From Christiangramia portivictoriae DSM 23547 (lineage in GTDB: Bacteria > Bacteroidota > Bacteroidia > Flavobacteriales > Flavobacteriaceae): a stretch of 64,000 nucleotides of DNA. The position numbers were made by a program, and so were the translations under genes. The notes below the pieces were generated by a model. The model did not search any database. It was not told where the DNA came from and saw only the letters and a program-made list of their open reading frames with translations. Where the stretch lies: contig NZ_KE383971.1 of the NCBI RefSeq assembly GCF_000423045.1, positions 444,092-508,091 of the forward strand, written 5' to 3'. The first letter of the stretch is position 1; every line of letters begins with the position of its first letter. Below, in pieces: positions 16,711 to 25,318 of the stretch.

Positions 16711-18147
16711 CTAACTTTTTTCAGCAACACTTAACCCAAGTTTTTCACCCATTTTCAGCATAAAATCCCTGGCAGCATCATGCTCATTAGGGATGTCGCC
16801 TTCCAGAATCGCTTCCTTGATCGCATCTTTTATTTGACCAACTTCACGACTGGGAGTGATGCCGAAAGTGCTCATGATCTCTTCACCACTTACTGGAGGC
16901 TGGAAATTCCTTACATGATCGCGTTCTTCTACTTCCTCCATCTTCTGTCTTACCAGTTGAAAGTTGTTGTGATATTTTCTGAAGCGTTTAGGGTTTTTAG
17001 TAGTAATATCTGCCTCACATAAAGTCATAAGATCTTCAATATGATCCCCGGCATCAAAAATAAGTCGGCGTACGGCAGAGTCGGTCACATGATCATCTGC
17101 CACAGCAATAGGTCTGGAACTCATTAGAACCATTTTCTGTACGAACTTCATTTTCTCATTCAGGGGAAGGCGCAACCTTTTAAATAATTTGAACACCATT
17201 TTCGCACCTACAAACTCATGACCGTGAAAGGTCCATCCAATTTTTTTATGGAACTTTTTTGTCGGCGCCTTACCAATATCGTGCAGTAAAGCCGCCCAAC
17301 GCAACCAGAGATCATCGGTATTTCTGGATATATTATCAACCACCTCCAGGGTATGCCAGAAATTGTCCTTATGCGTTTGTCCTTCAACTTCATCGATGCC
17401 CTGTAGAGCGGTAAGCTCTGGAAGGATCTTCGCTAGCAAGCCGGTCTTGAACAATAAAGCCAGGCCTTTTGAAGGTTGATCACTCAATAAGATTTTATGG
17501 AGCTCATCCATGATGCGCTCTTTGGAAATGATCTTGATTCTCTTGTTATTTCTTTTTATTGCCGAAAGTGATTCTGCTTCGATCATAAAATTTAACTGCG
17601 AAGCAAATCTAATGGCCCGGTACATTCGAAGCGGATCATCTGAATACGTGATATCAGGATCCAGAGGGGTTCTTATGACCTTGTCCTGAAGATCCTGGTA
17701 ACCATTAAAAGGATCGAGCAGGTCTCCAAACCCATTTTCATTCAGCTTTAAAGCCAGTGCGTTAATGGTAAAATCACGCCTGTTTTGGTCATCCTCCAGG
17801 GTTCCGTTTTCCACGATAGGTTTGCGACTATCCTTACGGTAACTCTCTTTTCTCGCACCCACGAATTCGATCTCCATATCATTGGCTCGAAGCATCGCGG
17901 TTCCAAAATTCTGAAATACCTGAACTTTCGGTTTATGGGGTAGTAGATCTGATACCTTTCTGGCAAGTTCTATACCGCTGCCAACGGCGACAATATCAAT
18001 ATCCTTAGGCTCCCCGCGTTCCAGAATATGATCACGTACAAACCCACCAATCACATAGGCTTCGACTTCCAGTTCATCTGCGGCCCGGGAAATAACAGAA
18101 AAAATTTTATGATGTAAAGCTTTGCTGTAATTATGGTATTTCGGCAT
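16711..18147 (-). CDS. cca: CCA tRNA nucleotidyltransferase with HD domain
   Basis: A cytosolic enzyme that builds or repairs the CCA end of tRNAs. 478 residues. Class II nucleotidyltransferase head: GGFVRDHIL and the catalytic DIDIV near residues 34-56, then RRDFTINALAL and DPLRMYRAIRFA. An HD phosphohydrolase domain follows (LLHDIGKAPT near 275, then a later H-D pair), as in the larger PcnB/Cca proteins. The ATG is two bases after the tsaC stop, so the two tRNA-maturation genes are tightly coupled. CCA addition is preferred over poly(A) polymerase activity from overall length and the HD domain, but the sequence alone cannot exclude the latter. Confidence 0.88.
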   Translation of the reverse strand: MPKYHNYSKALHHKIFSVISRAADELEVEAYVIGGFVRDHILERGEPKDIDIVAVGSGIELARKVSDLLPHKPKVQVFQNFGTAMLRANDMEIEFVGARKESYRKDSRKPIVENGTLEDDQNRRDFTINALALKLNENGFGDLLDPFNGYQDLQDKVIRTPLDPDITYSDDPLRMYRAIRFASQLNFMIEAESLSAIKRNNKRIKIISKERIMDELHKILLSDQPSKGLALLFKTGLLAKILPELTALQGIDEVEGQTHKDNFWHTLEVVDNISRNTDDLWLRWAALLHDIGKAPTKKFHKKIGWTFHGHEFVGAKMVFKLFKRLRLPLNEKMKFVQKMVLMSSRPIAVADDHVTDSAVRRLIFDAGDHIEDLMTLCEADITTKNPKRFRKYHNNFQLVRQKMEEVEERDHVRNFQPPVSGEEIMSTFGITPSREVGQIKDAIKEAILEGDIPNEHDAARDFMLKMGEKLGLSVAEKS

Positions 18148-18149
18148 CT

Positions 18150-18719
18150 TTATTTGCGTATCACACTCACCTGCCCATTGTTACTCAACTTGATAATTGC
18201 TGATGGTTTAGGCGATTTTTTTGAACGCTGCAAATTTACTACATAGTCCACACCTTTTAAAATTTGAGGTGTAATTTGATCAAAGGATTGTGGTGTAGGT
18301 TGACCGCTAATGTTTGCTGAAGTGGAAACCAGAGGTCGTTTTAGTTTTTTAATAAGGTCTGAGCAAAAAGTATCCCTAACTACACGAATTCCAAGGGAAT
18401 CATCTTCGCTTACAAGATTTTCTGCAATATGCACGGGTTTATCGTAAATAATGGTAGTGGGTTTTTTGGCATATTTCAGAATATCGTAGGCAGTTTCCGG
18501 CACATCTTCCACATACTGCTCCAGCATTTTGAAATTTGAAACCAGGCAAATAAGTGCTTTTGACTCTTCACGCTTTTTAAGCTGAAAAATTTTATCGACG
18601 GCATTTGCATTGGTGGCATCACAACCTATTCCCCAAACTGTATCGGTAGGATAAAGTATGATCCCTCCTTTTTTTAAGACATCGATGCAATTTCTAACTT
18701 CCTGTTCCATTTTTTCCAT
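18150..18719 (-). CDS. tsaC: L-threonylcarbamoyladenylate synthase (YrdC/Sua5 type)
   Basis: Makes threonylcarbamoyl-AMP from threonine, bicarbonate and ATP, the first step of t6A37 modification of ANN-decoding tRNAs. 189 residues, a single YrdC domain without the Sua5 C-terminal extension. Motifs: GGIILYPTDTVWGIGCDATN near residues 18-37, KKREESKALICLV (substrate-binding KxR), DSLGIRVV and the STSAN near 138. Its start overlaps the end of the upstream glycosyltransferase gene by 26 bases (or 17 if the second ATG at 18710 is used), which indicates co-transcription. Confidence 0.9.
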   Translation of the reverse strand: MEKMEQEVRNCIDVLKKGGIILYPTDTVWGIGCDATNANAVDKIFQLKKREESKALICLVSNFKMLEQYVEDVPETAYDILKYAKKPTTIIYDKPVHIAENLVSEDDSLGIRVVRDTFCSDLIKKLKRPLVSTSANISGQPTPQSFDQITPQILKGVDYVVNLQRSKKSPKPSAIIKLSNNGQVSVIRK

Positions 18720-19818
18720 AAAGCACTTCTTTATATTGAGCCATTGTGCTGGCCGCCATTCTTTCAGTTGTATAATTTTCCAGGAGTTGCTGGTATGAGA
18801 TATTTGTGAACTTCTGTTGCAACGACCTGTCCTGGGACAAAAGTACTAATTTATTGGCCAGGCTCGCCCCGTCATGTGGCCGACTTAGCAAACCATTTAT
18901 TCCATTTTCGATAATTTCAGGAATTCCGCCAACTTCTGTGGCGATCACCGGGACCTTATAATAGAAGCTTTCATAAATAAACTGCGGAATGCCTTCACTT
19001 TGAGAGGTCATCAGGGAAATATCAAATTGAGGAATAAGTGCCGAGGCATCGGGTATAAATCCTGTAAACAGGCAGTATTTTTCCAGACCCTTGTCCTTTA
19101 TTTTTTGCAGGTAGTTTGCCGTACGATCGGTCTTGCTGCCAATAAGAATAAAATAAAATTGAGTGTATCCAAGTTTGTTTACCATATGGTCTATAGTACT
19201 AATCCAGGTTTCCAGATTCTTTGCCCTGATATGGTTGGCAATGGTGCCAACAAGTAGTGCATCTTCTGAAATCTGGTAAATCTTGCGCAAATCAACTTCA
19301 GGCTTTAGCTGTTTCGGTACCCTGGTTCCATGATAAACCGTCACAAGTTTGGAGGAATCTGTAACTCTTTCCGAAGTGATCTGGCGGGTGATATCAGAGA
19401 CACAAAGAATTTTTTTTATCTGTTCATGGTTGTATTTATAAAGGGTTCGTTTGCGGTCCTTAATAGGAAAAGATGTTTTTTTACTCAAGATATATAGTGG
19501 CAATTTTTTTGAAAGATAAGTCGCCATGATCGAAAGTGTAAGTGCGGTAGTATCGTGAATATGAACGAGGTCGATCTGGTGTTTTTTGCAAAGGGCTATG
19601 ATTTTCCAGACGAATCTAAGGTCGAATTTGGTGAAAAGCGGGGAACTATAAACCTCTATGTTTTCCAGCTGCAAACGATTGAATAGATCTGACCCTTTAC
19701 GGCAAAGAACCACGTGTGTTGCTGAATCCATTTCCTGGCATAGATTCAGTAAATGATTTTCTCCACCTCCCCATCGGCTGGCGGCAGAAACATGCAGTAT
19801 CCTGGGTTTGTTACTCAA
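18694..19818 (-). CDS. Glycosyltransferase family 4 protein
   Basis: About 374 residues, GT-B fold, cytosolic or membrane-associated; the family transfers sugars from nucleotide donors. N-terminal acceptor motif RILHVSAASRWGGGENHLL, a Rossmann-like C-domain with VGTIANHIRAKN, and the donor-binding E-x7-E region SEGIPQFIYESFYYKVPVIA. The longest frame begins with TTG at 19878, but the extra 20 residues have no counterpart in the neighbouring paralogue and overlap that gene's promoter; TTG at 19818 puts the conserved core near the N-terminus. It is clearly related to the divergent GT4 gene at 19.9 kb and is probably part of the same glycan pathway. It is followed by tsaC. Confidence 0.85.
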   Translation of the reverse strand: MSNKPRILHVSAASRWGGGENHLLNLCQEMDSATHVVLCRKGSDLFNRLQLENIEVYSSPLFTKFDLRFVWKIIALCKKHQIDLVHIHDTTALTLSIMATYLSKKLPLYILSKKTSFPIKDRKRTLYKYNHEQIKKILCVSDITRQITSERVTDSSKLVTVYHGTRVPKQLKPEVDLRKIYQISEDALLVGTIANHIRAKNLETWISTIDHMVNKLGYTQFYFILIGSKTDRTANYLQKIKDKGLEKYCLFTGFIPDASALIPQFDISLMTSQSEGIPQFIYESFYYKVPVIATEVGGIPEIIENGINGLLSRPHDGASLANKLVLLSQDRSLQQKFTNISYQQLLENYTTERMAASTMAQYKEVLYGKNGTGS

Positions 19819-19860
19819 GTTGGCGAAGTTAACAACAACAAACTTAAAAAGAATGATAAT

Positions 19861-19890
19861 TTTGGCCTTAAGCAGCAATAATTATCTTTG
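19861..19890 (+). promoter_or_regulatory. Promoter of the LPS-type glycosyltransferase operon
   Basis: TTTG (19861-19864), 18 bases, then TATCTTTG (19883-19890): both elements of the Bacteroidota primary promoter at good spacing. The ATG follows 19 bases later, giving a leader of about 14 bases. Confidence 0.75.
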
Positions 19891-19909
19891 CGCTAAACGT
19901 TCAAGATAA

Positions 19910-21031
19910 ATGACGGTATTACATGTTTCGGGGGCCAGATCATGGGGAGGTAATGAGCAGCAGCTCATGTATCTAATGGATGAGCTTCCGGGCTTTCAGG
20001 TGAATCAAAAGCTATTCTGTTTTGAGAATACACGATTGGAAGCAGAAGCATCTAAGAAGGATGTAGAAATCTTATCTATGCCTTATTGCAAGCCTTATTC
20101 TTCAGAATACAGAAATAGGCTAAACCAGATCGTTCAGGAACACAGCATTGATATCATTCATCTGCACACCAGCGATGCCGTTACCGGATATGTAGTTACA
20201 GATCTTCTGAAAAATTTAAAGACCAGAACGTTATTCGCTCGTAAAGGCATTAGAGGTAAGAAAACAAGTCTGCTTAGCAAATACAAGTATAATTACCGGA
20301 ATATTGATACCATTCTATGTATTTCGGAGTATGTGAAAACTCACTTCGGAAAGATCCTGACCGAGCGAAACAAAGAAAAACTAGTCGTTGTTTATAATGG
20401 AATCAAAGTACAGGACTCCAGGCCTCAGCCAGATTTTCAGCTAAGAGAAAAATACGGGATACCAAACGAGTTTTTTCTTCTTGGTAGTATCGCCAATCAT
20501 ACTGCCGCAAAAGATCTGGGTGTGCTGATAGAAACCATGAATAAGATCGTTCATGAGCATGGTATCAAAGATATCCGACTCATCCAGATGGGTGATTTTT
20601 CGAAACTTACTCCGGGTTTTAAATCATTGATCGCTGAAAAGAAGCTGGAAGAATATATCATCATGACCGACTTTCAAAAGAACGCCTTTTCATTTTTACC
20701 GCAATTTGATACGTTCGTGGTCACTTCAGAAAGGGAAGGAGGACCTTCATCGTTAGTAGAAGCGCTTTACTACAAAGCACCGATCGTAAGTACCAGGGTT
20801 GGAGTGGTGGATGAGGTGATCGAAGATGGTGTAAATGAGTTCTCAGTGCCTATCAAAAATCCTGGATCCCTGGCGGAAAAGATCCTTGAAATCAAAAGCA
20901 GACCAGAGTTAAAAAAGCAATTTACAGACAGATCTTACGAGATATTTCTTCAGAAGTTTACAGCAAAACGTTACGGGGAGGCTACCTTTGCGGTCTACGA
21001 GAACATGATGCAAAAAGAATTACATCGATGA
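19910..21031 (+). CDS. Glycosyltransferase family 4 protein
   Basis: 373 residues, GT-B fold. VLHVSGARSWGGNEQQLMYL at the N-terminus, LLGSIANHTAAKDLG at the start of the donor domain, and SEREGGPSSLVEALYYKAPIVS as the E-x7-E donor site. Related to the divergent GT4 gene along its length. It opens a four-gene operon in which each neighbour overlaps by four bases (ATGA), ending with the GT2 gene at 23.4 kb. The context with a Kdo/WaaP-like kinase and a family 9 transferase points to lipopolysaccharide core assembly on the cytosolic face of the inner membrane; the exact sugar is unknown. Confidence 0.87.
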   Translation: MTVLHVSGARSWGGNEQQLMYLMDELPGFQVNQKLFCFENTRLEAEASKKDVEILSMPYCKPYSSEYRNRLNQIVQEHSIDIIHLHTSDAVTGYVVTDLLKNLKTRTLFARKGIRGKKTSLLSKYKYNYRNIDTILCISEYVKTHFGKILTERNKEKLVVVYNGIKVQDSRPQPDFQLREKYGIPNEFFLLGSIANHTAAKDLGVLIETMNKIVHEHGIKDIRLIQMGDFSKLTPGFKSLIAEKKLEEYIIMTDFQKNAFSFLPQFDTFVVTSEREGGPSSLVEALYYKAPIVSTRVGVVDEVIEDGVNEFSVPIKNPGSLAEKILEIKSRPELKKQFTDRSYEIFLQKFTAKRYGEATFAVYENMMQKELHR

Positions 21032-21825
21032 AAACAGCCTTGCTTGTTTCAACATACAACTGGCCAGAAGCCCTGTCGCTTGTTTTTCTAAGTCTTGAAA
21101 ACCAGTCGGTTTTCCCAGATGAGGTGCTTATTGCAGACGATGGTTCTACGGAAGAAACCACAAAACTGATCGCCGATTTTAAAGCGAAGACGAAGCTTGA
21201 TATACATCATTTCTGGCATGAAGACAAAGGTTTCAGAAGATCTGAAGCTTTAAATAAAACCATTGCAGGCAGTACCTCAGATTACATCATACAAATTGAT
21301 GGAGATTGTATCATGCATCGTGATTTCATCAAAGATCATCTTGCTATTGCCGAGAAGAATGTATTTCTTTTTGGTTCCAGGGTGACTATTACCAAAGATT
21401 TTAAGCCAAAAGTTTTCAGTAACAAGATCATCGATTTTAATTTTTTAAGTGCTGGTATCAAAAAAAGAGGACGCACGATCAGGATCCCGTATTTAAGGAA
21501 CAGGAATGTGAAGAGTCCTGATTTCAGCAATAAAGTGCGTGGTTGCAATCTATCATTCTGGAGAGAGGATTTTATAAAGGTAAATGGATACAACGAAGAT
21601 ATCTCTGGCTGGGGAAGAGAGGATTCTGAACTTGTACTTAGGATGCTGAATGCGGGTATTCAGGGCAAAAGACTGAAATATGGAGGAATTATTTATCATA
21701 TTTACCATCCTGAAGCTTCCAAAGATCAACTAGGGAGCAATAATGAAATTCAGCAGGCAACGATAAGTCAGAAAAAGCAAAGCTGCGAGAACGGAGTTTC
21801 TAAATATTTAACATCTTCTGAATGA
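21028..21825 (+). CDS. Glycosyltransferase family 2 protein
   Basis: 265 residues, GT-A fold. Nucleotide-binding start LLVSTYNWPEALSLVFLSL, first aspartates in IADDGSTEE, the metal-binding DxD equivalent in IQIDGDCIMHRDF, and an acceptor/catalytic GWGREDSELVLRM typical of transferases with an N-terminal GT2 and a C-terminal galactosyltransferase-like part. The ATG overlaps the previous stop (ATGA) and its own stop overlaps the kinase gene in the same way. It is related to the GT2 gene two positions downstream (same DGD and GG/WGxxDxEL layout), so the two probably arose by duplication. Confidence 0.87.
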   Translation: MKTALLVSTYNWPEALSLVFLSLENQSVFPDEVLIADDGSTEETTKLIADFKAKTKLDIHHFWHEDKGFRRSEALNKTIAGSTSDYIIQIDGDCIMHRDFIKDHLAIAEKNVFLFGSRVTITKDFKPKVFSNKIIDFNFLSAGIKKRGRTIRIPYLRNRNVKSPDFSNKVRGCNLSFWREDFIKVNGYNEDISGWGREDSELVLRMLNAGIQGKRLKYGGIIYHIYHPEASKDQLGSNNEIQQATISQKKQSCENGVSKYLTSSE

Positions 21826-22577
21826 AAGCTGTTTTTTCAAATAATTATCTGGAACAATCCGGTTTCGTAAAGCAATGCATCGAAAACTTTGATTCAAAAG
21901 GAAAAATTCTGGCGGAAGGGCGTAATGAAATCAGAATTTTTGAAAATGATGCTGAGCAATACAATATTAAATCTTTCAGAATCCCGAATACGGTAAATAA
22001 GATTGCCTACAGATTTTTCAGAAAGTCCAAGGCTCAGCGTTCTTTTGAATATGCAAGTATTCTGGAAAAAAAAGGAATTGGCACCCCGGCGCCGGTGGCA
22101 TATTTCGAAAATCCTTCCTCTGTTTTTTTTCGGGAGAGCTTTTATGTTTGCAGGCATTTGCAGGCACATCTTACTTTCAGGGAACTGGTAACCGATCTTG
22201 ATTTTCCAGATCACGAAAATATCCTGAGAGCTTTTACCAGGTTCACTTATGAGCTGCATCAAAAGAATATTCAATTCCTGGATCATTCGCCAGGCAATAC
22301 GCTCATTGTTAAGACTGGATCAACCTACGAATTCTTCCTGGTGGATTTAAATAGGATGAACTTTAAAGAACTGAATTTCGAGGAAAGAATGCAGAATTTC
22401 TCGCGTTTAACTCCCAAACGGATCATGGTAAAGATCATGGCCAATGAGTATGCCGGGTTCATAAACAAATCTGAAGAGGAAGTTTTTGAAAAAATGTGGT
22501 TCTATACGGAGCAGTTTCAACATAAATTTCAAAGAAAAAAGGCACTAAAGAAAAAAATAAAATTCTGGAAGCGATGA
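21822..22577 (+). CDS. Kdo/WaaP-like lipopolysaccharide kinase
   Basis: 251 residues, predicted cytosolic kinase that phosphorylates an inner-core sugar of lipopolysaccharide. Kinase-fold residues visible: the ATP-site lysine in YNIKSF (K50), helix-C glutamate in SFEYASIL (E77), GIGTPAPVAYFE leading into the hinge (VCRHLQAH), the catalytic loop LDHSPGN (D154, N159) and the magnesium aspartate in FLVDLNR (D175). The usual HxD is replaced by LDH at the loop, as in some Kdo-kinase relatives. The C-terminus is strongly basic, which would suit membrane binding. It lies between two GT2 genes with four-base overlaps on both sides. Which sugar is phosphorylated (Kdo or heptose) cannot be told. Confidence 0.8.
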   Translation: MKAVFSNNYLEQSGFVKQCIENFDSKGKILAEGRNEIRIFENDAEQYNIKSFRIPNTVNKIAYRFFRKSKAQRSFEYASILEKKGIGTPAPVAYFENPSSVFFRESFYVCRHLQAHLTFRELVTDLDFPDHENILRAFTRFTYELHQKNIQFLDHSPGNTLIVKTGSTYEFFLVDLNRMNFKELNFEERMQNFSRLTPKRIMVKIMANEYAGFINKSEEEVFEKMWFYTEQFQHKFQRKKALKKKIKFWKR

Positions 22578-23401
22578 GGAAACCTGAATTGTCTGTGATT
22601 ATTAGCACTTATAATGCACCAAAGTGGCTGGAGAAAACCTTATATGGATTTAAGATCCAGAGTTTCCGAGACTTTGAGATCGTCATTGCAGATGATGGAT
22701 CGGGCCAGGAAACGCGTGACCTGATCGATCAATTTTCAGCAGAGACAGAAATTCCCGTGGTGCATGTATGGCATGAGGATAATGGCTTCCAGAAGTCACA
22801 GATCCTGAACAAGGCGATCCTTCAATGCTCTTCAGAATATATCGTCATGACAGATGGAGATTGTATTCCAAGGAAAGATTTTATTAAGGTTCATCATGAT
22901 CGTCGTGAACCAGGTCATTTTCTTTCCGGCGGCTATTTTATGTTGCCTATGGATATTTCAGAAAAGATAAGTAAAGAAGATATCGAGTTGCAATGCTGTT
23001 TCGAGAAAGCCTGGCTGAAGGAAAACGGACTCAAATCTGTTATCAAAACCATGAAGCTTACTTCTCAAGGTCGCAAAGCCGAACTACTGAATAAAATAAC
23101 ACCAACGAGTCCTACCTGGAATGGTCACAACGCCAGTGGCTGGAAAAGTGATATTCTGAAGGTGAATGGTTTCGATGAACGCATGCAATATGGCGGTCAG
23201 GACAGGGAACTGGGCGAACGGCTTGTCAATTCGGGTATTACAGGCAAACAAATTCGCTACTCGGCAATTTGCGTACACCTGGATCATCCACGCGGTTACA
23301 AGACACAGGAATCCATCGATTATAACAGAAGTATCCGCAAGAATACTCGGGATTCAAGATCTGTTTTCACAAAATTCGGGATCAACAAAGATCAATCGTA
23401 A
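22574..23401 (+). CDS. Glycosyltransferase family 2 protein
   Basis: 275 residues, GT-A fold. VIISTYNAPKWLEKTL, IADDGSGQETRDL, VMTDGDCIPRKDF (metal site) and FDERMQYGGQDRELGERL (acceptor/catalytic region). It is the last gene of the operon and overlaps the 3' end of the convergent family 9 transferase gene by 10 bases. It is paralogous to the GT2 gene at 21.0 kb. No terminator hairpin is visible at its end, as expected for overlapping convergent genes. Confidence 0.87.
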   Translation: MRKPELSVIISTYNAPKWLEKTLYGFKIQSFRDFEIVIADDGSGQETRDLIDQFSAETEIPVVHVWHEDNGFQKSQILNKAILQCSSEYIVMTDGDCIPRKDFIKVHHDRREPGHFLSGGYFMLPMDISEKISKEDIELQCCFEKAWLKENGLKSVIKTMKLTSQGRKAELLNKITPTSPTWNGHNASGWKSDILKVNGFDERMQYGGQDRELGERLVNSGITGKQIRYSAICVHLDHPRGYKTQESIDYNRSIRKNTRDSRSVFTKFGINKDQS

Positions 23402-24408
23402 ACGTCTACAAAATCTTTCAGTTTCTTCTGGAATAGTTGAGGTTGGAATGCCGCGTAGTCGTTTTTTTCCGGATGATAGTCGTGAAGATGAACGCTGTAA
23501 TTCCTGTCACCTTCAAAACTCGACCAGGCTTCCTTGGTAATTTGCGGTGAAAAGATCGCAAAGGTTGGAATGGCGAGCGCTTTCGCCATATTTATGGCGC
23601 CACCCTCATTTCCAATAAGTGCCGTGCACTGTGAAGATAAGGCTAAAAATTCCCTCAGGCTTTTTCCAAAAATTTCAGGTCTGGACATTTTCCTGGCTTC
23701 TTCTGAAAGTAAATTTACGATCCTGTCTACCTGTGGTTTTTGTGCAGGGATATAGTTGTATAATAATGTGCAGTCTTTTTTAGAAGCGATGAAATTCAAA
23801 ACTTCGGCCATAAAGTTTTCAGGATAGGTCTTGTGCTCACTACTACCCAAAACAGAAATCATGTATACAGGTTTACTCATATCAACTTTCCGCGATGATA
23901 AGTAGTTCTTTGCCCAATTGATTTCTTCTGAATTCAGGTAAATTTTGGGTTTTAAGAAAGTTAGGTTTTTTAAACCTAAGGGCTGCAACAATTTTAACCT
24001 GTTCTCAATAGCAAGGCCGGCAGTTGTTCGGGCAGTTTTCTCATTTTTAAAAACATGGTCGAAAACTGGTTTTGTATACCACTTTTTTAGACCAATCTTC
24101 TTATTCGCTCCGGTTAAAAAGCTAATAAATGCAGAATATGGTTTTGAATAGGCATCGATCACGATGTCGTAATCATTTGCTTTGAGCTTGCGACCCAATG
24201 TGATCAAGCCTGGAAGACCCTTGTGTTCTTCAGGTTCGAAGATGATAAAGTTTGAAATATCCGGATGGTTCTCAACCACGGGAATTGTATGACTGTAAAT
24301 TAGATAATCAAGCTGAGCGTTTGTATATTCCTTCCGAAGTGCCTCAAATAAGATTGAGGACGTAAGTACGTCCCCAATCATTTTCATCTGTATTACAAGT
24401 ATCTTCAA
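23392..24408 (-). CDS. Glycosyltransferase family 9 (heptosyltransferase-like)
   Basis: 338 residues. The N-terminus KILVIQMKMIGDVLTSSIL is the characteristic start of ADP-heptose:LPS heptosyltransferases, and the C-domain has ALIGNEGGAINMAKALAIPTFAIF, equivalent to the donor-binding GxxxGxxHLA region with N and G in place of H. Start taken as TTG at 24408 because the conserved motif begins there. It lies 8 bases downstream of dapD on the same strand and is convergent, with overlap, to the glycan operon. Role inferred: inner-core sugar transfer; heptose as the donor is not proven. Confidence 0.85.
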   Translation of the reverse strand: MKILVIQMKMIGDVLTSSILFEALRKEYTNAQLDYLIYSHTIPVVENHPDISNFIIFEPEEHKGLPGLITLGRKLKANDYDIVIDAYSKPYSAFISFLTGANKKIGLKKWYTKPVFDHVFKNEKTARTTAGLAIENRLKLLQPLGLKNLTFLKPKIYLNSEEINWAKNYLSSRKVDMSKPVYMISVLGSSEHKTYPENFMAEVLNFIASKKDCTLLYNYIPAQKPQVDRIVNLLSEEARKMSRPEIFGKSLREFLALSSQCTALIGNEGGAINMAKALAIPTFAIFSPQITKEAWSSFEGDRNYSVHLHDYHPEKNDYAAFQPQLFQKKLKDFVDVYD

Positions 24409-24416
24409 ATCTGAAT

Positions 24417-25232
24417 TTATACCGCTACATTATATTCACGAAGTGCATCATTCAATGATGTTTTCTTATTCGTGGATTCCTTTCGTTTCCCAATGATTAG
24501 GGCACAGGGAACCTGGTATTCACCTGCAGGGAATTTTTTGGTATAACTTCCAGGGATCACTACAGATCTTGCCGGAACATAACCTTTAAATTCTTTTGGT
24601 TCATCGCCGGTTACATCGATGATCTTGGTGGATGCTGTGAGCACTACATTAGCACCGAGTACCGCCTCTTTCTCTACACGAATTCCTTCCACCACAATGC
24701 TTCGGGATCCAAGAAATGCATTGTCTTCGATAATCACCGGTGCAGCCTGAAGTGGTTCCAGAACTCCGCCAATACCAACACCACCACTTAAATGAACATT
24801 TTTACCAATTTGAGCACAGCTTCCAACGGTCGCCCAGGTATCAACCATGGTTCCTTCATCCACGTAGGATCCAATATTTACGTAACTAGGCATTAGGATA
24901 ACGCCAGATGAGATATAAGCTCCATGTCTTGCGACAGCGTTTGGAACCACTCTAATTCCTTTTTCCTTATATCCTTTTTTGAGTGGCATTTTATCATGAT
25001 ATTCAAAAATACCGGCTTCAAGGGTTTCCATTTGCTGGATTGGGAAATAAAGTACGACAGCTTTTTTCACCCATTCATTCACCTGCCAGCCATCTGTTAC
25101 CGGTTCAGCTGTTCTAAGTTCTCCCTTGTCCAGTAGGTCGATCACCTTACGGATAGCATCTGTAGTTTCAGTATCTTTTAGAAGGTCACGGTTTTCCCAT
25201 GCCTTTTCAATTGTAGCTTTCAACTGGTCCAT
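24417..25232 (-). CDS. dapD: Tetrahydrodipicolinate N-succinyltransferase (DapD)
   Basis: Succinyl-CoA-dependent step of the succinylase branch of lysine and diaminopimelate synthesis. 271 residues against 274 in E. coli. An N-terminal helical domain is followed by a left-handed beta-helix of hexapeptide repeats (GAYISSGVILMPSYVNIGSY, then VGSCAQIGKNVHLSGGVGIG), with EDNAFLGSRSIVVEG and the C-terminal PGSYTKKFPAG. ATG start at 25232, and a TATATTTG box just upstream on the same strand. The gene is followed 8 bases later by the family 9 transferase gene, so peptidoglycan-precursor and LPS genes share a transcript. Divergent from ruvX. Confidence 0.96.
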   Translation of the reverse strand: MDQLKATIEKAWENRDLLKDTETTDAIRKVIDLLDKGELRTAEPVTDGWQVNEWVKKAVVLYFPIQQMETLEAGIFEYHDKMPLKKGYKEKGIRVVPNAVARHGAYISSGVILMPSYVNIGSYVDEGTMVDTWATVGSCAQIGKNVHLSGGVGIGGVLEPLQAAPVIIEDNAFLGSRSIVVEGIRVEKEAVLGANVVLTASTKIIDVTGDEPKEFKGYVPARSVVIPGSYTKKFPAGEYQVPCALIIGKRKESTNKKTSLNDALREYNVAV

Positions 25233-25246
25233 TTTCTATTTTTTTT

Positions 25247-25254
25247 CAAATATA
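25247..25254 (-). promoter_or_regulatory. dapD -7 box
   Basis: On the reverse strand TATATTTG, a perfect TAnnTTTG box, 14 bases before the dapD ATG. No TTG stands at the ideal distance; a TTTG about 25 bases upstream is the nearest. Confidence 0.5.
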
Positions 25255-25296
25255 ACAGCTATCAGTCAATATTTATGGACAAACCAATATAAACCT

Positions 25297-25304
25297 TACC
25301 TTTG
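25297..25304 (+). promoter_or_regulatory. ruvX -7 box
   Basis: TACCTTTG, a perfect TAnnTTTG match. Transcription would start near 25309, about 10 bases before the ATG at 25319, which excludes very little else and supports that ATG over the TTG at 25313. Confidence 0.5.
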
Positions 25305-25318
25305 CTTAAATTTTGAAG

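Noticed and set aside
19819-19878. N-terminal extension of the minus-strand GT4 protein to TTG at 19878
   Set aside because: The extra residues have no counterpart in the paralogue and overlap the divergent promoter at 19861-19890.
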